From contig NC_039493.1 of assembly GCF_003590095.1 (NCBI RefSeq), positions 7,254,001-7,318,000 of the forward strand: a stretch of DNA of 64,000 nucleotides, written 5' to 3'. Below are positions 12,173 to 27,700 of the stretch, one piece after another. Every line of letters begins with the position of its first letter. The first letter of the stretch is position 1. The DNA is from Trichoplusia ni. Taxonomy: Eukaryota > Arthropoda > Insecta > Lepidoptera > Noctuidae. Made by a program: the position numbers and the translations under genes. The notes beneath the pieces were generated by a model. The model did not search any database. It was not told the origin of the DNA and worked only from the letters and a program-made list of their open reading frames with translations.

Positions 12173-12790
12173 TTTTAATTTTATATCGCCACTTTCGTAA
12201 AACCGTGCGCGATTCTTCGCCGTCCAAGTCAAGCTGAGAAAAGTATGCAAGGGACAAGGACCGGAAAAATACACGTATGATGCCGATGATGACACTTGCC
12301 GGCACAGCGTTGGCTGATTCTGATTGGTGGATTTCTGATGCGTTCCGAAATCAACGTAATGTTTGCATGAAACATTTATATTGCTGTACAAGCTAGACAA
12401 ACTTTCCAAATGAATGAAATGAAGTAAAGTTCCATTGTGATCATAGCCATCTTGTTTATTTATTTTATAATTTCATCTTTCCAGGAGAATTTTCTCCAAA
12501 TTTCTGTAATCGTAAAGTATTTTAAGAAAGTCTACAAGTAGATAAAAGCAGATGTTCTGAAATAACTAATAGACTCATACTATATATAGTACACGAGAGA
12601 AGGGCAGTAAATAAACAATTTGCTAGGTTATCACTCAAGGAGAACTTATTTTAATGTGTGATATGATTCCTACTATTACCTACTAAAATGGCATGGTAGA
12701 TTTTTCAATGAGATGGTATCACTTATTCTCGAGGGTGGTAACACATGTAACATCGCTTTTTTGTCAGTTGGCTTCGCTGTCAAACGGAAA
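12173..12790. promoter_or_regulatory. Bidirectional promoter region, PDIA3 / G6P epimerase
   Basis: 618 bases separate the two divergent start codons. It must contain both 5' UTRs and core promoters. The PDIA3-proximal part (about 12190-12330) is richer in GC than its surroundings and carries a minus-strand CCAAT box. No TATA box was found at a convincing position on either side. Confidence 0.6.
12309..12327 (-). promoter_or_regulatory. ER-stress-element-like site upstream of PDIA3
   Basis: On the minus strand: CCAAT at 12327-12323, exactly nine bases, then CCAAC with a following G at 12308. The mammalian ERSE is CCAAT-N9-CCACG. The left half and the spacing match; the right half does not match exactly. 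It lies 137-155 bases before the PDIA3 start, a sensible place for an unfolded-protein-response element in a chaperone gene. The resemblance could be chance. Confidence 0.3.
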
Positions 12791-15700
12791 ATGGCAGCGA
12801 CGAGTGTTGTCGTTCTCGACAGAGGCAACAATACAACTTGTACCGTAAATCTTTTCGGTAAGTAATGTTTTAAAATATTTTCTAAGTTAACTATCATGTC
12901 TAATAATCTCAATTTTATAATAAAGCGAATTTGCAGAGTATTACAACGAAGCGGCCGCCTAACCTTAACTTCTTTATTTATTTTTGAAATTGGACGCGCG
13001 CAACTTGAAAAAAATAATGTTTTAATAGATTAGTAAAATAGTTCTCAAACTAAATGTTGTAACATAATCATGAGTTGATCTTAACTTTAAATCTTTCTGT
13101 GTAGTAGTTGTGTTTAGTTGATAGGTAACTAGTTTTTTCACATTGAATAGAATAAGTTGTCTGCTTCGGTTCTGACCTTGGCTATTGGATTGTAGGAAGT
13201 AAACTGTAGATACTTGCTTTTAAATTGTAGGTTGGTATTTGATGTACTCACAAAAAATAATCATAAGTCATACTCTAGCAATAATTTCGTTAATACATTA
13301 GGAAATGAGGATAATCAACTGAGTTAGATTATTTCATTATAACATTGTATTTTATATTAAATATGAACTACAAAATATTAAAAAGATGTATGTTCAATTT
13401 ATTTTGAACTTAATTATTGCTATCTTGAAAAATTATAAATAAAAAAAGTGTACAAAAAGGTGAAATATGAAAGCAGTTTATTTATTTTTTTGTATTTTGT
13501 TCTAGGTGCTACAGTAGTGTCATGGAGAGTAAATAATCAAGAACAGTTATTTGTAAGGTAAGATAAATTAACATATTCATAAATTTAATGTATTCACAGT
13601 TGCCAAACAATTTTCTTAAACACATCTTGTTATTCAATTTATTTATAGTAAGTCGTACACAAGTAATTAATTGTGTACATATTTTTTTTACTTGAATATT
13701 TTAAGTTTTTGCTGTCAAAAGTAGACAGTCATAATGTCTTCTTAAATGACATATTCAAATAGGTGTCTTTGTGTCTGAACAATAGTTTAAACAGTAAATT
13801 CAAAATATTCATAATTTCTTCATCCATTTTGGACTTATGTTTTAATTTCCATTGCCTGATTAATTCATCTTTGACACCCTGTAATTACGGTCTGTGGCTG
13901 TAATTTAATTTGCATTAATTACATATGCCATTTGTATTTGCATCCATTAATATGCCTGTGATGCTGACATAGTAGTCATAATTCACAACTCAAATGCTGA
14001 CTAATTGGACCGGGCTCAACTTTGATTGAGGTTTAAAAACATCAAGAAGTTTTTAGGGAATGTACAATGTTAATTCACATTAACATTAGAGCCAAAAGTC
14101 GATTAAAGTAATACCAATATATACTTAAACAATAATAAATGAGATAATACTCTATGATTAGATCATAACGATATTTTCGTATGTTATTACCTGTTTACTT
14201 TTAAAATATTTTTTTAAGTTTGTAAGTTGATTAAGTGTCAATAGAGTACTAAGTCACTAGTCAGTATTAAATACGTGCCCTCAAAATTTCACCAAAACGA
14301 AAACATTAAAAGGTATTTATCTAATTGTCAAACAAAGGATAAAGGGAGCCTAGTAAAAGCCCAAAACAATTAAATAGTCGCGGCATCACCATGTCAATGT
14401 GACCAGCGTTAATTACTTACGATAATTATACCTTTCATTCGCAGCGTTTTTACCGCCTAGTCTTAAAAAACTTATTGGTATTAAGCACTAAGCAGGTTTA
14501 GCAATCACTTAAAAATATATATTTTATTTTCTTCCTATTAAACTAATGATCACGGTCTTAACGAGCGACACAGCTGACATGCGAAGCTAGCGACAGGATA
14601 GAAAAACCAATTTACGCGGTTCAGACTTCAGACAGAGCTGATTTACGAGTGACGTTCAATGTATTCTCATTTCTCGGTATCAGGATTCCGCTTATGATAT
14701 GTTTTTAGCAAACAATTAAATACCAAAGTCTCTTAAATTTAGTAATAACTCAAATTTTCAATAATACGCAATTGCGCTTACCTAATATAAGAATTGAACG
14801 GTGTGAGCTCATAGAGAGTTTTTTAAAATTTCATGCTTTCGGTCAAATAAGCTATATCTTGTTTTGGTTATCGTCTAGTAAAGAAATTTTTTAATTACGT
14901 ACATTTACACAAAACAGTGTAGATATAAGTTAAAAACTTATAGAGTACGGATTGTCATAGGAGCTTTTTCGGTTTCAAAGCAATAAAGAATAACTTAGTA
15001 CGCAGTATATCCACGCCGGTACTTAAAGGTTGCTAGTCAAACCCAAGTACCTAACAAACCAATAGAAGTTTGATGTGAGATTTATGGCACTAAGCACACC
15101 CACTTTATGGTGTATCGAATTATTGAAATGATATATTTGACAAACCGCTGTTGTATCGGCAAAATAGTGTCCATAATGCCGACTGTTAATAAATTATAAA
15201 TGGTGTAAGTCTTGTGATGACTTTAAACTTGCATCATCGTCACTGGAAGCTAAATAAGACATAACTTATGGTTTTGGCTGCAAATGTAACTAGAAAAGTT
15301 ATCTAAACTACAGCCAGTGGTTTAATAAAAACCATGACATTTTACGGAACACGACTTTTCTCGGGCATTTTCGTCAAAGGTAGCTGTACCAGTAGCCTGT
15401 GTAACCAGTTAGTATTTTGTAAAAAACCAGTTACAAACAAGTATATCAAAATTAAATATCTAAATGAGCATCTGTATCAAAGGAGCGGAGAACAAAGCGC
15501 CTTTCTGTACGTGTAAGGTTAGATCGCAGACAATAGTCCGCCCGTGAAGATGTCTGTTCAATGTCGACTAGAGAATGGACGGGATGAGGCCCGATTGTTA
15601 CATTACAGCTGATGACTGCACGGGCTTACATTAAACCTATTAATTTTGCAAAGAGATACGATTTTATCACATTTTCATGAGAAGTTGAACATTTTGGGCG

Positions 15701-18700
15701 TTTGTCTCGGTAACTGATTTACCTAAAATGATAAAACATTTTCACACGTTTAGAAAATTTAAGCATTTATAGGCAATAAATTGTACAATTATGTGATACT
15801 TTTCAAAAAGATAAATTATTGCCAATAACAACATAAATTTACAACCGCAACTATCAACTTGAGGAAAGAACTTCATTTAATGAAACCGAAACTAATGAGG
15901 TTAAGGTTCTATTGAGAAAGCCTCTGTCTTCAAACTTCAGATAATATTGTTTACTTTATATCTACATGTTCATTAGGTGTAACATCAGTGAAACATTCAC
16001 CACTCAAACCCAATGCAAAGAAACTTTTGTCAAGTTTGTTGCCAATCAAATCTTCAAGAATACTTTGTGAGCGTAAAGTTCTTATTGATCATGAGATCAT
16101 ACTCATTATACAGTTAATTGACTTGTCGTTACGAAGACTGCTTGGGTTTATACGCGATAACCGAATTAAAATAAACTCCAAAAATGCACATTGATTAAAA
16201 ATGAAGCTTCAAGTGTAATTGCAGAAGGCTTTCGAAATATAGATTAAGAACACTGTTTACGAGTATATCCTTGTCGAAACGAGCGCCTTCCGCTAATGAG
16301 GCATTCTCGATTAGAGGGGATTTCGGCCCCGGTTAGTTTATTGCACGAAAATGTTACCTGCATTAATAGTCATTAGGTGCGACACTTTGTTGCAGTAGCC
16401 TTTGGAATTTTATCCTGAAAAGGAAGGAGTAATGTAGAGTATGTAGTTAATTAGTAAAAGGCTTGCTCACAAAGAGCTTTAGTGTGAGCAGCGCCTGTGT
16501 TAAGAATATCGTTTGTCAAGGCTTAAAAAATAGCGTCTTGCCTAGCTTAAATGTCGTTTGGCATCGTGTATTTTCTTTCGAAATTCATTCGATTACATAG
16601 AAAATCGACAAGATCATCCCTAGAGGCGGTGACAAGTGGGTACTGAAATATTTTTGGAGTCTAGGTGATCTTTGTGAAAGGATTAAACATCTGAACTTCG
16701 AAATTGATCAATTTTCCAACCAAATAACACGAGAGAAGTGGAGATGTGCGCCAGTTACTTACATGCAAGATAATGACTATGTAGTATCTCATTGAAGTCA
16801 AAAAGGTCTCGGAAGAGCGATGATTATAGCAATTGGAAACTCATTAAATCGTATTAATATCGATGTATCGATAAAGACAATGTGATTCAGTGTTCTTCCA
16901 TATCCGTTAGTTAATTGAATACAATGGTTGTGCTCGGTTATCTACCGCGTATTAGAAATGTACATACTTAGATTGATTCTTATGGATATTGTTAGCTGGT
17001 ATCGGCAGATCCGCTCAAGTGGAGTCAGTTGTTATTTTTCCTCGCATTATTCCTATGAAGACCCGTTTCATTCTTAAAATATATATTTTAACTTTATCCG
17101 TTTTGTGAGATATTTTCTTGCCCTACATACCCGTTAAACTGCATATTCATAAATTCAAACGTTATCTGCAATAATTATTAAGCGGATAATGAAAACTACT
17201 TAAGATAGTTATTAACGGGCTCTGATGCTGTTTTTATGTTCTCTAGGACTCTTAAGTTGCAAAGGTCCAGTTATTTAGTGGTCAAGTGCTCTTGAAAGAG
17301 CCATATGATATCATATTTTTACATATGTGTAAGCTCTTCATTGAGCGACAACAAAGTATAAAAGTGCAGTATATCCTGCTGTTGATGGCACTACTGCATC
17401 TGGTGCAGGCTCTCTGAATAAATACGATAATGTGTTAAGATATACATACATTATTATGTAATTTATTACATGCTGTCGTAAAGGTATTTTGCATCTTTCC
17501 TTATAAAAGCTTGTTAAGCCACCAGGAATGCTATAAATACTTTTAATAACTTAATAAGCTTTTTACAGTGTTCTCATTTGTAACTATGGTCCCTGGATAA
17601 GGTACTCGGTATTATTTTAATGTGTGCCGACCATTCATAAAAACCTCATTCATTACCGTCGGTGTCGGTACATTATTATCGTAGTACGACTCGCACCATG
17701 TCTTATGTTACCGCAATTAATTCCAAATCAATTTACTGACAACGTATTGTGCGGATGCAATTTGGCGTTGAGACAAAAACCCGTCTCCGGGCCGCGAATG
17801 GTTCTAACAAACGACCGACTGCCACTAATGATTCTATGTACAATACATGTATACTACGTATAGCTAGACAGTAGCCGCACATTTGCTGCTATATCATTAC
17901 CAACAAATTGATTCGTTATATTAATTTTCACAAGTTCATGGTTAATGGGATCGTTATACGTTCTAATTTTAGAATTGTACTTTGATGAACGAATTAACAA
18001 ATCTAATGATACATTTAAAATTGAGACGTTAAATAAATTCTATAATACTTATTATAGAGGAACTACAACTTGTCAAGTATGACCGCAAAAAATTACAACG
18101 TTGATCTTATTACGGCATAGTTACAAGTGATACAACAAATGTACGAACGTAGCCGCAAACGAATTTAATATAACATCACATTTGAATAAAGCATTATTAA
18201 TTAGCCATCTGCTTATCTTAGATATTAATTGCTTTTTGATTACAGATCGTAAGATAATAGCAGATAATGTACATGCGAATTTAAACCATTACGACGGTAC
18301 TTCATGTTGTATGTGTTTCGGGTTTCCCATTTAAAAGCGATTACACTTGGGAATTAACGATTGTCATATCTGGAGATTCTTAGTTTGACAAATTACAGAA
18401 TTGACGATTCATCCTAAACACGAACCATTGTTTGAAAATCCTTTAGAATGAGAAATTGTGTGGTGGATTATTTTTCGAACTGTCCTTTCCAGAGCTGCTT
18501 AATATTCAGTTTCCAAAAAAATAGTTTAATTTGTCATTGGCGCGGAATTTAGTAAATTAAATAAACGATGTCCAAGGGATCCCTGGTCGACAACAAAAAC
18601 TTGTCGGCACGCGCCTTCTGTTCTAATATCCAATATAGTTTGTACTCTTGGTGTTTTTGCGCCTTCGTCGCTGAGCCGACGTGACGCAACCGCTTGACCC

Positions 18701-21700
18701 TTTTATGACTGCGGGATTTTTCGAGGGCTCCACATTTTGGAAATGACGACCATACCGCTAGGACTCGACAGCTTTGTTCCAAGAATATTCCTCATCTAAC
18801 ACACGCATTAAATTCATAGTTTCAACGCCAGTAACCAATTCGAGAGGTAATTGAGTAATAATATATTTTATGCGTATTAATAAAATGTTTATTACGCCGC
18901 AGTTTTAATTGAACTCACAATTAAGCTGAATCATTTGAAATATTTTAGTTAATTTGCGAAAACTCATTAGCACCTTGTTTTATGCTACAATTAAGGGAAT
19001 AAATAATGTACGGCGAGATTTATATTTGTTTATTTTCGGTCTTATATTAATAACTGTCGAGGATTTATATAGCCATCTACGTGCTGTACGCATCTGAAGC
19101 ATAAATAAAAGCATGACCATTGATCATGAGGGTAATAAGATATTGTGTAACACTACTGTTAACACCAAACAAAATAGTAAGTTATTAGTGTACAAGCAGT
19201 ACGGTGTAAGTACACAGTGTGTCGTGACACGGCGCGGCACATCCCTGCGGGTGGCAGTGGCAGTGCGGTGGCTGCGAGCCCGCCCCTGCTCTCCGCGTCT
19301 TGTTTTTGTGGTCGCGTCTGCAGCCGCCCCGAGTCGCCGCCACTTTCTTCCCGCCCCCTCCTGCGCCCCGCTCCCCGGCACACCGCCGATGACAAATGGT
19401 CCCCGGACACCCCGCTCGCTCCCCGGCCCGCTAATGCCCAGATAATTTTATGCCGCTCCCGATGCACAGACAAAGCCGGGATGGGATGACCGCGAGATTA
19501 CCCCATCGATCGTCGTCGACGCGCGTCAATGAGTGCAAGCTTTATTTTATGCTCAGCTTCACGGATCAACGATGGCTGAGACGGGTTTATCGCTCCATTA
19601 GGTGGAAATTGATGATGCTCGCAATTATTTTCTTCGGTTTCACGTTACCAACGTAAAATACAATGGCAATTCTAAGTTCCTACCAAGATTAACTTGGAAA
19701 TCTTTGGTTAAGTTTTCTGTTTAGTAATACCGGCTAGCGACGCGACGTGCTCAACAACTGAATGATCTGATATTTATATAAAAAAGAACAAAATGAAACT
19801 AGACGTGGGGTAAAGAATGTCAGCGTCACCCAACGGCTAGCGCCCGGCAACCTCTCTGCCGCCGTCGGTCACACGCCATTGACTCCGCTGAATAGTCAAG
19901 CCCGCTCCGCAACCGTCACATTATCTCCCGCCTTCGGCTCACTTGATAAATCTTGATTTGAACGGTTGGGGTGTCGACTAACGCTAATTATGCCTAGTTC
20001 GGTTGGAAGCCCAAAAAACACGGCGAAACAGATTAAAACGAAAACTAGCCTTTCCTCCAGATGACTTCGGAATATAGGATGATAGTTTTAGTAGTTTCGT
20101 TTTGTGGACTGTCATTTGTAAAGTAGACAATATGTCTGTCCACTGCACGTGCTTGCTCCATTACTGTCGTCAGCGTACACATGTTGCGCTTTTTTTATGC
20201 GTCTCGAATGACACCCAAGACATTGATTGTTCCACGCGTTCAACATCTGTGGTGAAATATTAGAGGATCGAACCGCTCTAGTCATTCCCACCGCAGTAGA
20301 TTTAGCCGACCGATATGTAATTTAGTAATCCAAGTAACACCCACCTACAATATTCATTGTCTGATTGCTTAGACGGTGATTTAGTACAATTATCCTGCAG
20401 GTTTGCTAACTCGGACATGATTTATATCGCACTGTGACTGTATCTAGTCGGAGTGGTAACTAGTAATTAACGTTTACGAAGATGATTTATCACAATTAAG
20501 ACATCTTTACAATTTGACGTGAATTCTTAAAGAAACGGACTTGACCTTTGTATAGTTTTGTGTAGCTAACTCATGAGTAGGAATTTCCAAACATTTATAG
20601 TAATAATATTGTCGGTATTAACCAAAAGTTTTGAAGCAAATCGCGTTTAGATTGAAGAAATTATTTTGTGTTGCTAGCTGTGTTGTATATCATTACTTAT
20701 CTTATTATCGTCCTACGCTTACGTTGCGTGGTGATCACAATTTTCGTCTGCTCATGATGGCTCCGTCTGATTCTGTTTAGGTGTGTAATTATGTTGTGTA
20801 ACAATGTGCACTTGACTTATTTGAACCGAGTTTAGAGAGCATCTGTTGCTATACTGAGAAATAAAAACTGATTCCATCACGTTGCTTTATTCTATGCAAA
20901 TACTGGAAAAATTTAACTCTCTAGATGTTTAAATAGCTGATTTGAATAAAGAACTTGTAGTTCAGCAACTTGGTTGAATGTCGACAAGTTGCTGTGTGAA
21001 TTGAAAGTTCAACACAACTTTACAAAGTCGACGCCAGAAGTTGCCGCAAAATAAACTGGACTTAGTTTTATGTAGCAGGCACTTTGTACTTTCCTGTGGG
21101 AAACGATTTAATATCGTTTGGACATACGTATTATAACCTCTTGCCATTGTGAATCATGTACGCATACTTCACTCTTTGAGATGCAAATGGCTTTACATTT
21201 GTTTTCAATTATTGACAATACTCCTCAGTACGGCTCTATACAAGTGCTTGATTCTGTCAAGGGTAGGGTTAAGTCATGTTATTATCCTTGAGAGTTTGTT
21301 TGTCTACTTTTTACAAGTGCCCAAAAGTTCTCACATTTATTTTCCGAATAGTGGTCGAAACGTATAACGTATAGCGCTTCATTTTTTAGAGCAGCGCGAG
21401 TACGTAGTTGTCCGCCGTGGGTACCGGGCCCGTCTAAGCGAAGCATGACATCATCAAAATATGTCTTGTACGGCCTTACATGGTCGCATCGCGTATGATC
21501 TATTGACTACACACTTGTAACAGCTGATAATGATCGTGACGCGATATTTAGTTCGGGATCCGGCTAAATATGGTCACATTGATTCGACGCGTGCTGTCAA
21601 ATACAGTTTTTTGTTAGGCTGTGTGTCAGCGAGTCGGCGCTGCACCTTGTATGTTTTTACATGAATTAAGATTAGGCGACGATTACATCGCTAATTTGTA

Positions 21701-24700
21701 CTTTACTATGCATTGTGGCGTTTATCATCCGTTTGCAAGATACTGCTAAATGAGCCTATAACTTATATCAAGATTCTGAACCATGTTTTTTATGGGTTTT
21801 ATTTATTTCAGCCCCCTACATCTTATTGTGTTCATTATCTCTTTAAATGTTACTATTATAATTCACCTTTATCTGGCTATTATAAATGAAATAATGAATG
21901 TTTGTAGAAGGTGTCCCTCGTATATGCTTCTTGTTTCCATTTAAGGGCAATTGATGTCTGTGGACTAAATTAATCAAGATTCATATGGAAGTCAGTTGAT
22001 AGAGATAGATAACTCTTCACTGCAAACATTAAATGGCAATTTAGACTTATGTCAGATCTTACAAATAACATAATAAAATTCAGCAATACGGACATCAATG
22101 TTTTCTAGTTCGTTACGAAGCTAATTTAATCATGCATTAGGGGCTTTCTATATTACCTTAAAAGTAAATAATACTTAGTCTCATGAGTGTACCTTAAATA
22201 AGGCGTTGTAGTTTGCAAATATATTCGGTCACATCTTATACATGCAGGCGTTTATCAGTGGCGCTGTCCACAATTAGCATGGGCACATTATCTCGAGGCT
22301 GGCTGTTTGCCTCCCAGATTCGGGTAAGCGGCTTATCTGGCAGGGTGGTGTTTGTTAAATTGGCGCTGTTAAGTCGCCACCGCAGGCCCGGGGCGGAGTC
22401 CCCGTCTTATTAATCGGCTGTCCGGGCCATCTGCTGGCGCTATTTACAGCGCTGACCCCTGTCGGCAAAAGGAGTTTTGTTGCAAGACCACTTAGTTCTT
22501 GTATACTAACGTTTGTCTCTGTCCCGGTTTTCAAATAAAGCGTTACATTAATTAACTGCGACCCGTAAATCCTTACGGCAGGGAAGTCTGTACAGAAGGA
22601 CCAATAAATAATTCTCTCTTCATCTTACAATAAATGTGTTAAATTTAAGTCATGATATTGCAATATTACAAACTACGTCTTACGTCTCCTATATTTGTCA
22701 GAATTGCATCATATTTTCCACTATCTACAATTCAGCAATTATTCAATCAAGATAATTATTTTTGTGACAAAAAGAACTACGTTGCGACATAAGGAACTGC
22801 GTGTAATATCTAAATACTTTATGACTTATTTACTTACCCCACTCGCTACAATGGGACTTCTGCCATGTAGTCCATATGTGTAAAGCAAAGACAAGCCTAT
22901 TAATTTAATGTGGTAACAAATGTACCATGAAAATCGTACCTTCAATGATTACGTAAGGTAACAGGTATTAATGCCAGTTTTATGGTACATTTGACTTGTA
23001 ATTTAATTGATTGTGTTCCGGTAGTAATGTGGATTGTAATAAAATTATATTGATTTACTATCATTGCCATTTAAGTTAACTTATCTTTTATAATGTAATG
23101 GCAATGTGTGATTACTTCTTAATCATATTAAAAGCATTTAAATACATATTACTTTGCTTAACTTATAAATCCTTTTAAGGTCGTCTTCTAAATCGAGACG
23201 TCAAAACATTAGCGAATCAATACTCAACGAAAAGTAATTTATTAATTTCAACATAAGGTCACACATTCTCACGTAATTATAACTTTAATCTTGTATTAAC
23301 AAATTACTAGTTGCTTCGTTTTACAGCAAAAAGTCTCGTGTAATTAGATTTTATTCATGTAACTAACTGTAGTAATAGACACAAGGAAGTGACTCATGCT
23401 ATCAATCAGTGTTCGCTTCGTCAATGAAAAATTAACTAAACATAATGAGCTTATAAACGTAATTCGTGTTTAATTTGTTGCTTAAATATTTATTTGCAAT
23501 CATTATATTATTAATCCTACTGCTTTACAATAGAATAAGTAGTATACAATCAATGTATACAATAAAAGTATACAATGGAATTAACGGATTAGATAGATTT
23601 GACTCTTTTTTTTGACGAAAATTCTGCGCCCTAGAGTCAAATTGCTTTTGATCAAGTTCAAGTGATGTCACAGCCTAAGGACCAATATTCTGATTCCACA
23701 TAGTATCTTTATAAAAGCGAAAAGTAAAGTATGCACTTGATATAAGACTTAAATTATAAAACGAAACTGATCAGTCAATGCATACATGTCTATAAATGTT
23801 GACGAATGTATAATAATAGAAATGAAATGATATTTACTCGTCGTTCGTGTTACGGATTCTTTTACAAAGTCTAATCGTTTCCCTCTGCTTCAGCGAATCT
23901 GTTTGATGCCTTAACAGGGCTTACGTCAAGATTTCATGATAAAGGAGTAATCGCTTATGTACTTACATTGCTAAGTTCTATTTAGAAACCACAACGGGAA
24001 AATTTAGTTTTAAAAAGTATCATGCAATGTAAAATTGTCGGTAAATGTTTGGCCTGGCGCATTACTAAGTATAAGAAATATGGTGTTGCATCTATTATGA
24101 GTGGTTAGGATATAAATATTAAATCAAAACCAGATGGAATTATATAGATATAAATAATTTAAAGAATCTAATCAAATACCAAAAGGACAAGGATTCCGCA
24201 TGCTCTGTCTCTAGAACTCTTCTGCCGTCTCAATCCCAGTTAACAAGAACGCAGTTCCTTTAAACCATCTTACTAGGTTTTGGGAATCCACGAAAATTCC
24301 AGATACTTTTTTTCGGATGGGAAATCATCAAATGACTCTCTCTCTTTGGGTTGAGAGAAAGGCAGTGACAGACTCCTACTGGCTCAATAAAACCAAGGGA
24401 CAATCCCGCTACCCAGGCAGGATGATAACTCCCAACACCATATAGTAATTATTTTATATTAAATCTTATAACAACATTCTTCTAATAGCACGTTAATCGT
24501 GGCACGTGCTGTGTCCGCAGCTGCCTCGTCACCCACGCGTGTTCCGGCACGACCGGCACCGAACACTTTCATTCAGCGGCCCTGGTCTCGGCAAGGTTAC
24601 ACCACACCACTGTACTGCCATGCTGTACATGATTTGGGTATAATATAATTACGTGTATTCTATTCATTAGTTTAATGTTAGATTTTTCGTGGCTGAAGCT

Positions 24701-27700
24701 ATACAAGATGATCGCTCACAGGTTAAGCTACGCTTAACACGGTCGATCCATGGATGAGTGACAATCTTTGTCATAAAAGTTTTTACGGGTTGCCCAGGTA
24801 ATTAGGTTGATGAGGTCAGATAAGCAGTCGCTCCTTGTAAAACACTGGTACTTAGCTGTATCCGATATTAGATTGGAAGCCGACCCCAAGATAGCTGGAA
24901 AAAGGCTATGACGATAAAGTGTTTTGTTTTTTCGAAAGCTGTCTGCAGGGTCCTAGGTGGCGAAAGCAGTAATGCTGTTAGTACCGGACATAAATGTGGA
25001 TTCTATCGGCTTAAAATTTTGTAAAGATATTTCGCGTTATTCTCAGGAGCTGTTTCTATGGATGATGTTCAACCTGGTGTCACAGATTTTTAACCGCCTG
25101 TAGGCACTGTGGGCCTCCGATATAGTTTTAACACACCTCAGAAAAAATCCAATGACCAATGAATATGGTCCATTAATCGAGGACTGCTTGAAGCATCAGG
25201 CTTTGTCTAAAAGCTTGGTGTCAGACTATTGTACATTGATAGATTTTAAAGTTAAGTTTATACTACAAGTTCTGTCGGGGCCTCCATGCTCCCATTAAGT
25301 ACCTTTCGATCTTCGTCACGACTTCTAATGATCTATAGTTCAAGATCCTTTCTATCATGACTAAGTTACATACATCCATTATTTGTTCAATTAAATTCAT
25401 TAAAGAACTCCCCATTAATTTAGTGAAGATACGACTCTTAATCAAAAAGATTTTTTGTAATATCCTTAACCTGCACTTCTTTAGGTTTCTATTTATTCTA
25501 GTCTTCATAAAGTTAGTGCTGAATTTAATTAAAACTCTCAGCGCTTGGATGTCTGTTCTTTTCAAAAGTTTTTAATATACCGGCACTAAAAGTATGTTTA
25601 GTCAGACTGTATTCAGCTGTTCTGTTTCCTACAAATATTTGAGTAAATCCGGTCAACCGAGAAGCGTTTAAGCAATCAATCTAACAAGGTAAATATACTG
25701 TTTTCGAAACTTTTGACCTGACTTAGTTGATTTAGTTTTATTTATCGGCAACCAAGTAGAATCGAGCCCCCAATGTTCGCTTATCGGAAGCAGACAAGAC
25801 TTACATAAGTGTTGATTTATTTATACCTTATTATCTTATATCTTGACAACTATTAACACCGGTGACGTAATTTGACCCGAGTTTATCTGCTATTAATCCA
25901 GATGTCTAAGTTACAAGCGAGAATAGATAGCCTCGATGTTTTACATTTTATCACTAAATAATGAACACAGAAAATATGTGCAGCGGACGACAAGTTTGTT
26001 TTTCTGCCTCTGTCTTTTAATTAAATATGTAATTTGTATTGGCTGTGCCCACGGCTCCGCCTGCGTGAAAATCGTTCCGTTTGAAATGCGAAGCGCCCAA
26101 AGAGAATTTGTGAGAGATCGCTTTTAGCGATATGAGCGCCCATAGGTACATTTACGTTTTTATAAGTTCCTCTGATTGATATTCAAATAGTGTAGAATTA
26201 TATATTTCATGTTATTATAAGTGCTAGCTGTCGAAGTTTGACGCGAGCGCTGTACGAAAATTATTTTAAGTCGATCGACGATTTTGCTTTTAATAAATAA
26301 GTTAAAAATAGGCGCAATAAAATTAGTATGCATGTAAAAGGTCTGTAGATACTAGGTGTAGATACAAATATGAACAAACTCTAGAGATAAGATAGCGTGT
26401 CGTGAGCACGCCGGCTGTTCCTCACAGCTACTTAGTACAGGGTTTCTTATTCTGTTGTTTGGGGTGGTCCTTCGGTACTTTGGTATATTGCGGCACTCAG
26501 TTAGGCCGACGCGTTGGCGATGTATAAAAGAGACGAAATTACATCTCGAAACTATTGTGACGGACACATAAACAATTGAATCTGAATATCTTAGCCCTGC
26601 TTATCCTCGTATGTGATATTCAAATTCAGCAAATTTTTGAACTGACTCTGTAAAGAGTTTATAACTCTTGTAATTTTCTTAAATTACTAATATTGGCTTA
26701 ATTTTGTTCCCTAATATGGCGGTCAGTGATTCTTGATTTTAAAGAGTCCAAAGGTGATTTGATCTAAAAATAAAACTAAATACGTCAATGGTAGAATTTA
26801 ATTAAAGTCGGTCTCACAAGCGCATGAAACTAAAATATATAAATGAAATTCAAGTATTTAGTTTAACCACACAAGAATAACTTCATCAGTTTCCTACCCA
26901 TTAATTTTTAAGTGGACACTAAAATTGTCAATTTACCGATCACACATACATATATTAGCGAGTTCCGCAGATTACGATAATGCTACAATATAACATATTA
27001 TTTAAATCGGACTTAATTCTAGGAGTTTCATCGCGGCGGATAAGTAAGTACTGGTCATTACACAATAGCGACCTGATCCACTCGCAAACGAAGTGCGCAT
27101 TAATGTCATATTGCTTTTAAGAGCTTTTTTATTTTAGCTACCGGTTATTTGCAGTAGATAATGATATACCGAGCCGGCTGCGGGATCGCTGCTCCTAAAA
27201 AGATCTAATTGCGTCCTATAGTGTTGCATCGTTTATGCGACCTTTAATTTGTTGATGCACAGGAGGCCCTGCCTTTATCCACAGTGTTTTTTCTGCAAAC
27301 CTGTTTACTGTCTTCTCTTAATATGTCAAAGTAACACGCTTCGAATCATTAACTTGGCAGCGCTTCAAATAGATTTTACTACGCTTTTTGTGATAGCAAC
27401 GCCACTTTTTTCACAACTCGCTAGTTAAAATAATTAGGATTAATTAACTATGAGGAAGGGTGTCCATTGGAACATGTCTACTTAATTTGCAAACCACTTT
27501 GTTTCTTTTCTGAACGATATTTTTCTATCTAGTATTCTTTATGTTTTTATGTTTGTCTTGCGCGAGTGATGAAAAGGGAACCTGTTTATTTTTCATTTTT
27601 TCTACCCCCATTGTTTTACAAATTATCTTAATAATTTCTATCCGTCATCGACGTCGCGGCTGCAAATGTGATGTGAATAGATGTAAGCGTCGGCGTCGTG

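Noticed and set aside
19113..19489. Overlapping open frames of 85-110 codons on both strands
   Set aside because: They arise together in a GC-rich island where stop codons are rare; none resembles a protein family or joins to neighbouring exons.
25263..25575. Overlapping open frames of 72 and 100 codons on opposite strands
   Set aside because: AT-rich, low-complexity translations rich in I, K, L and N; no recognisable domain and no splice context.
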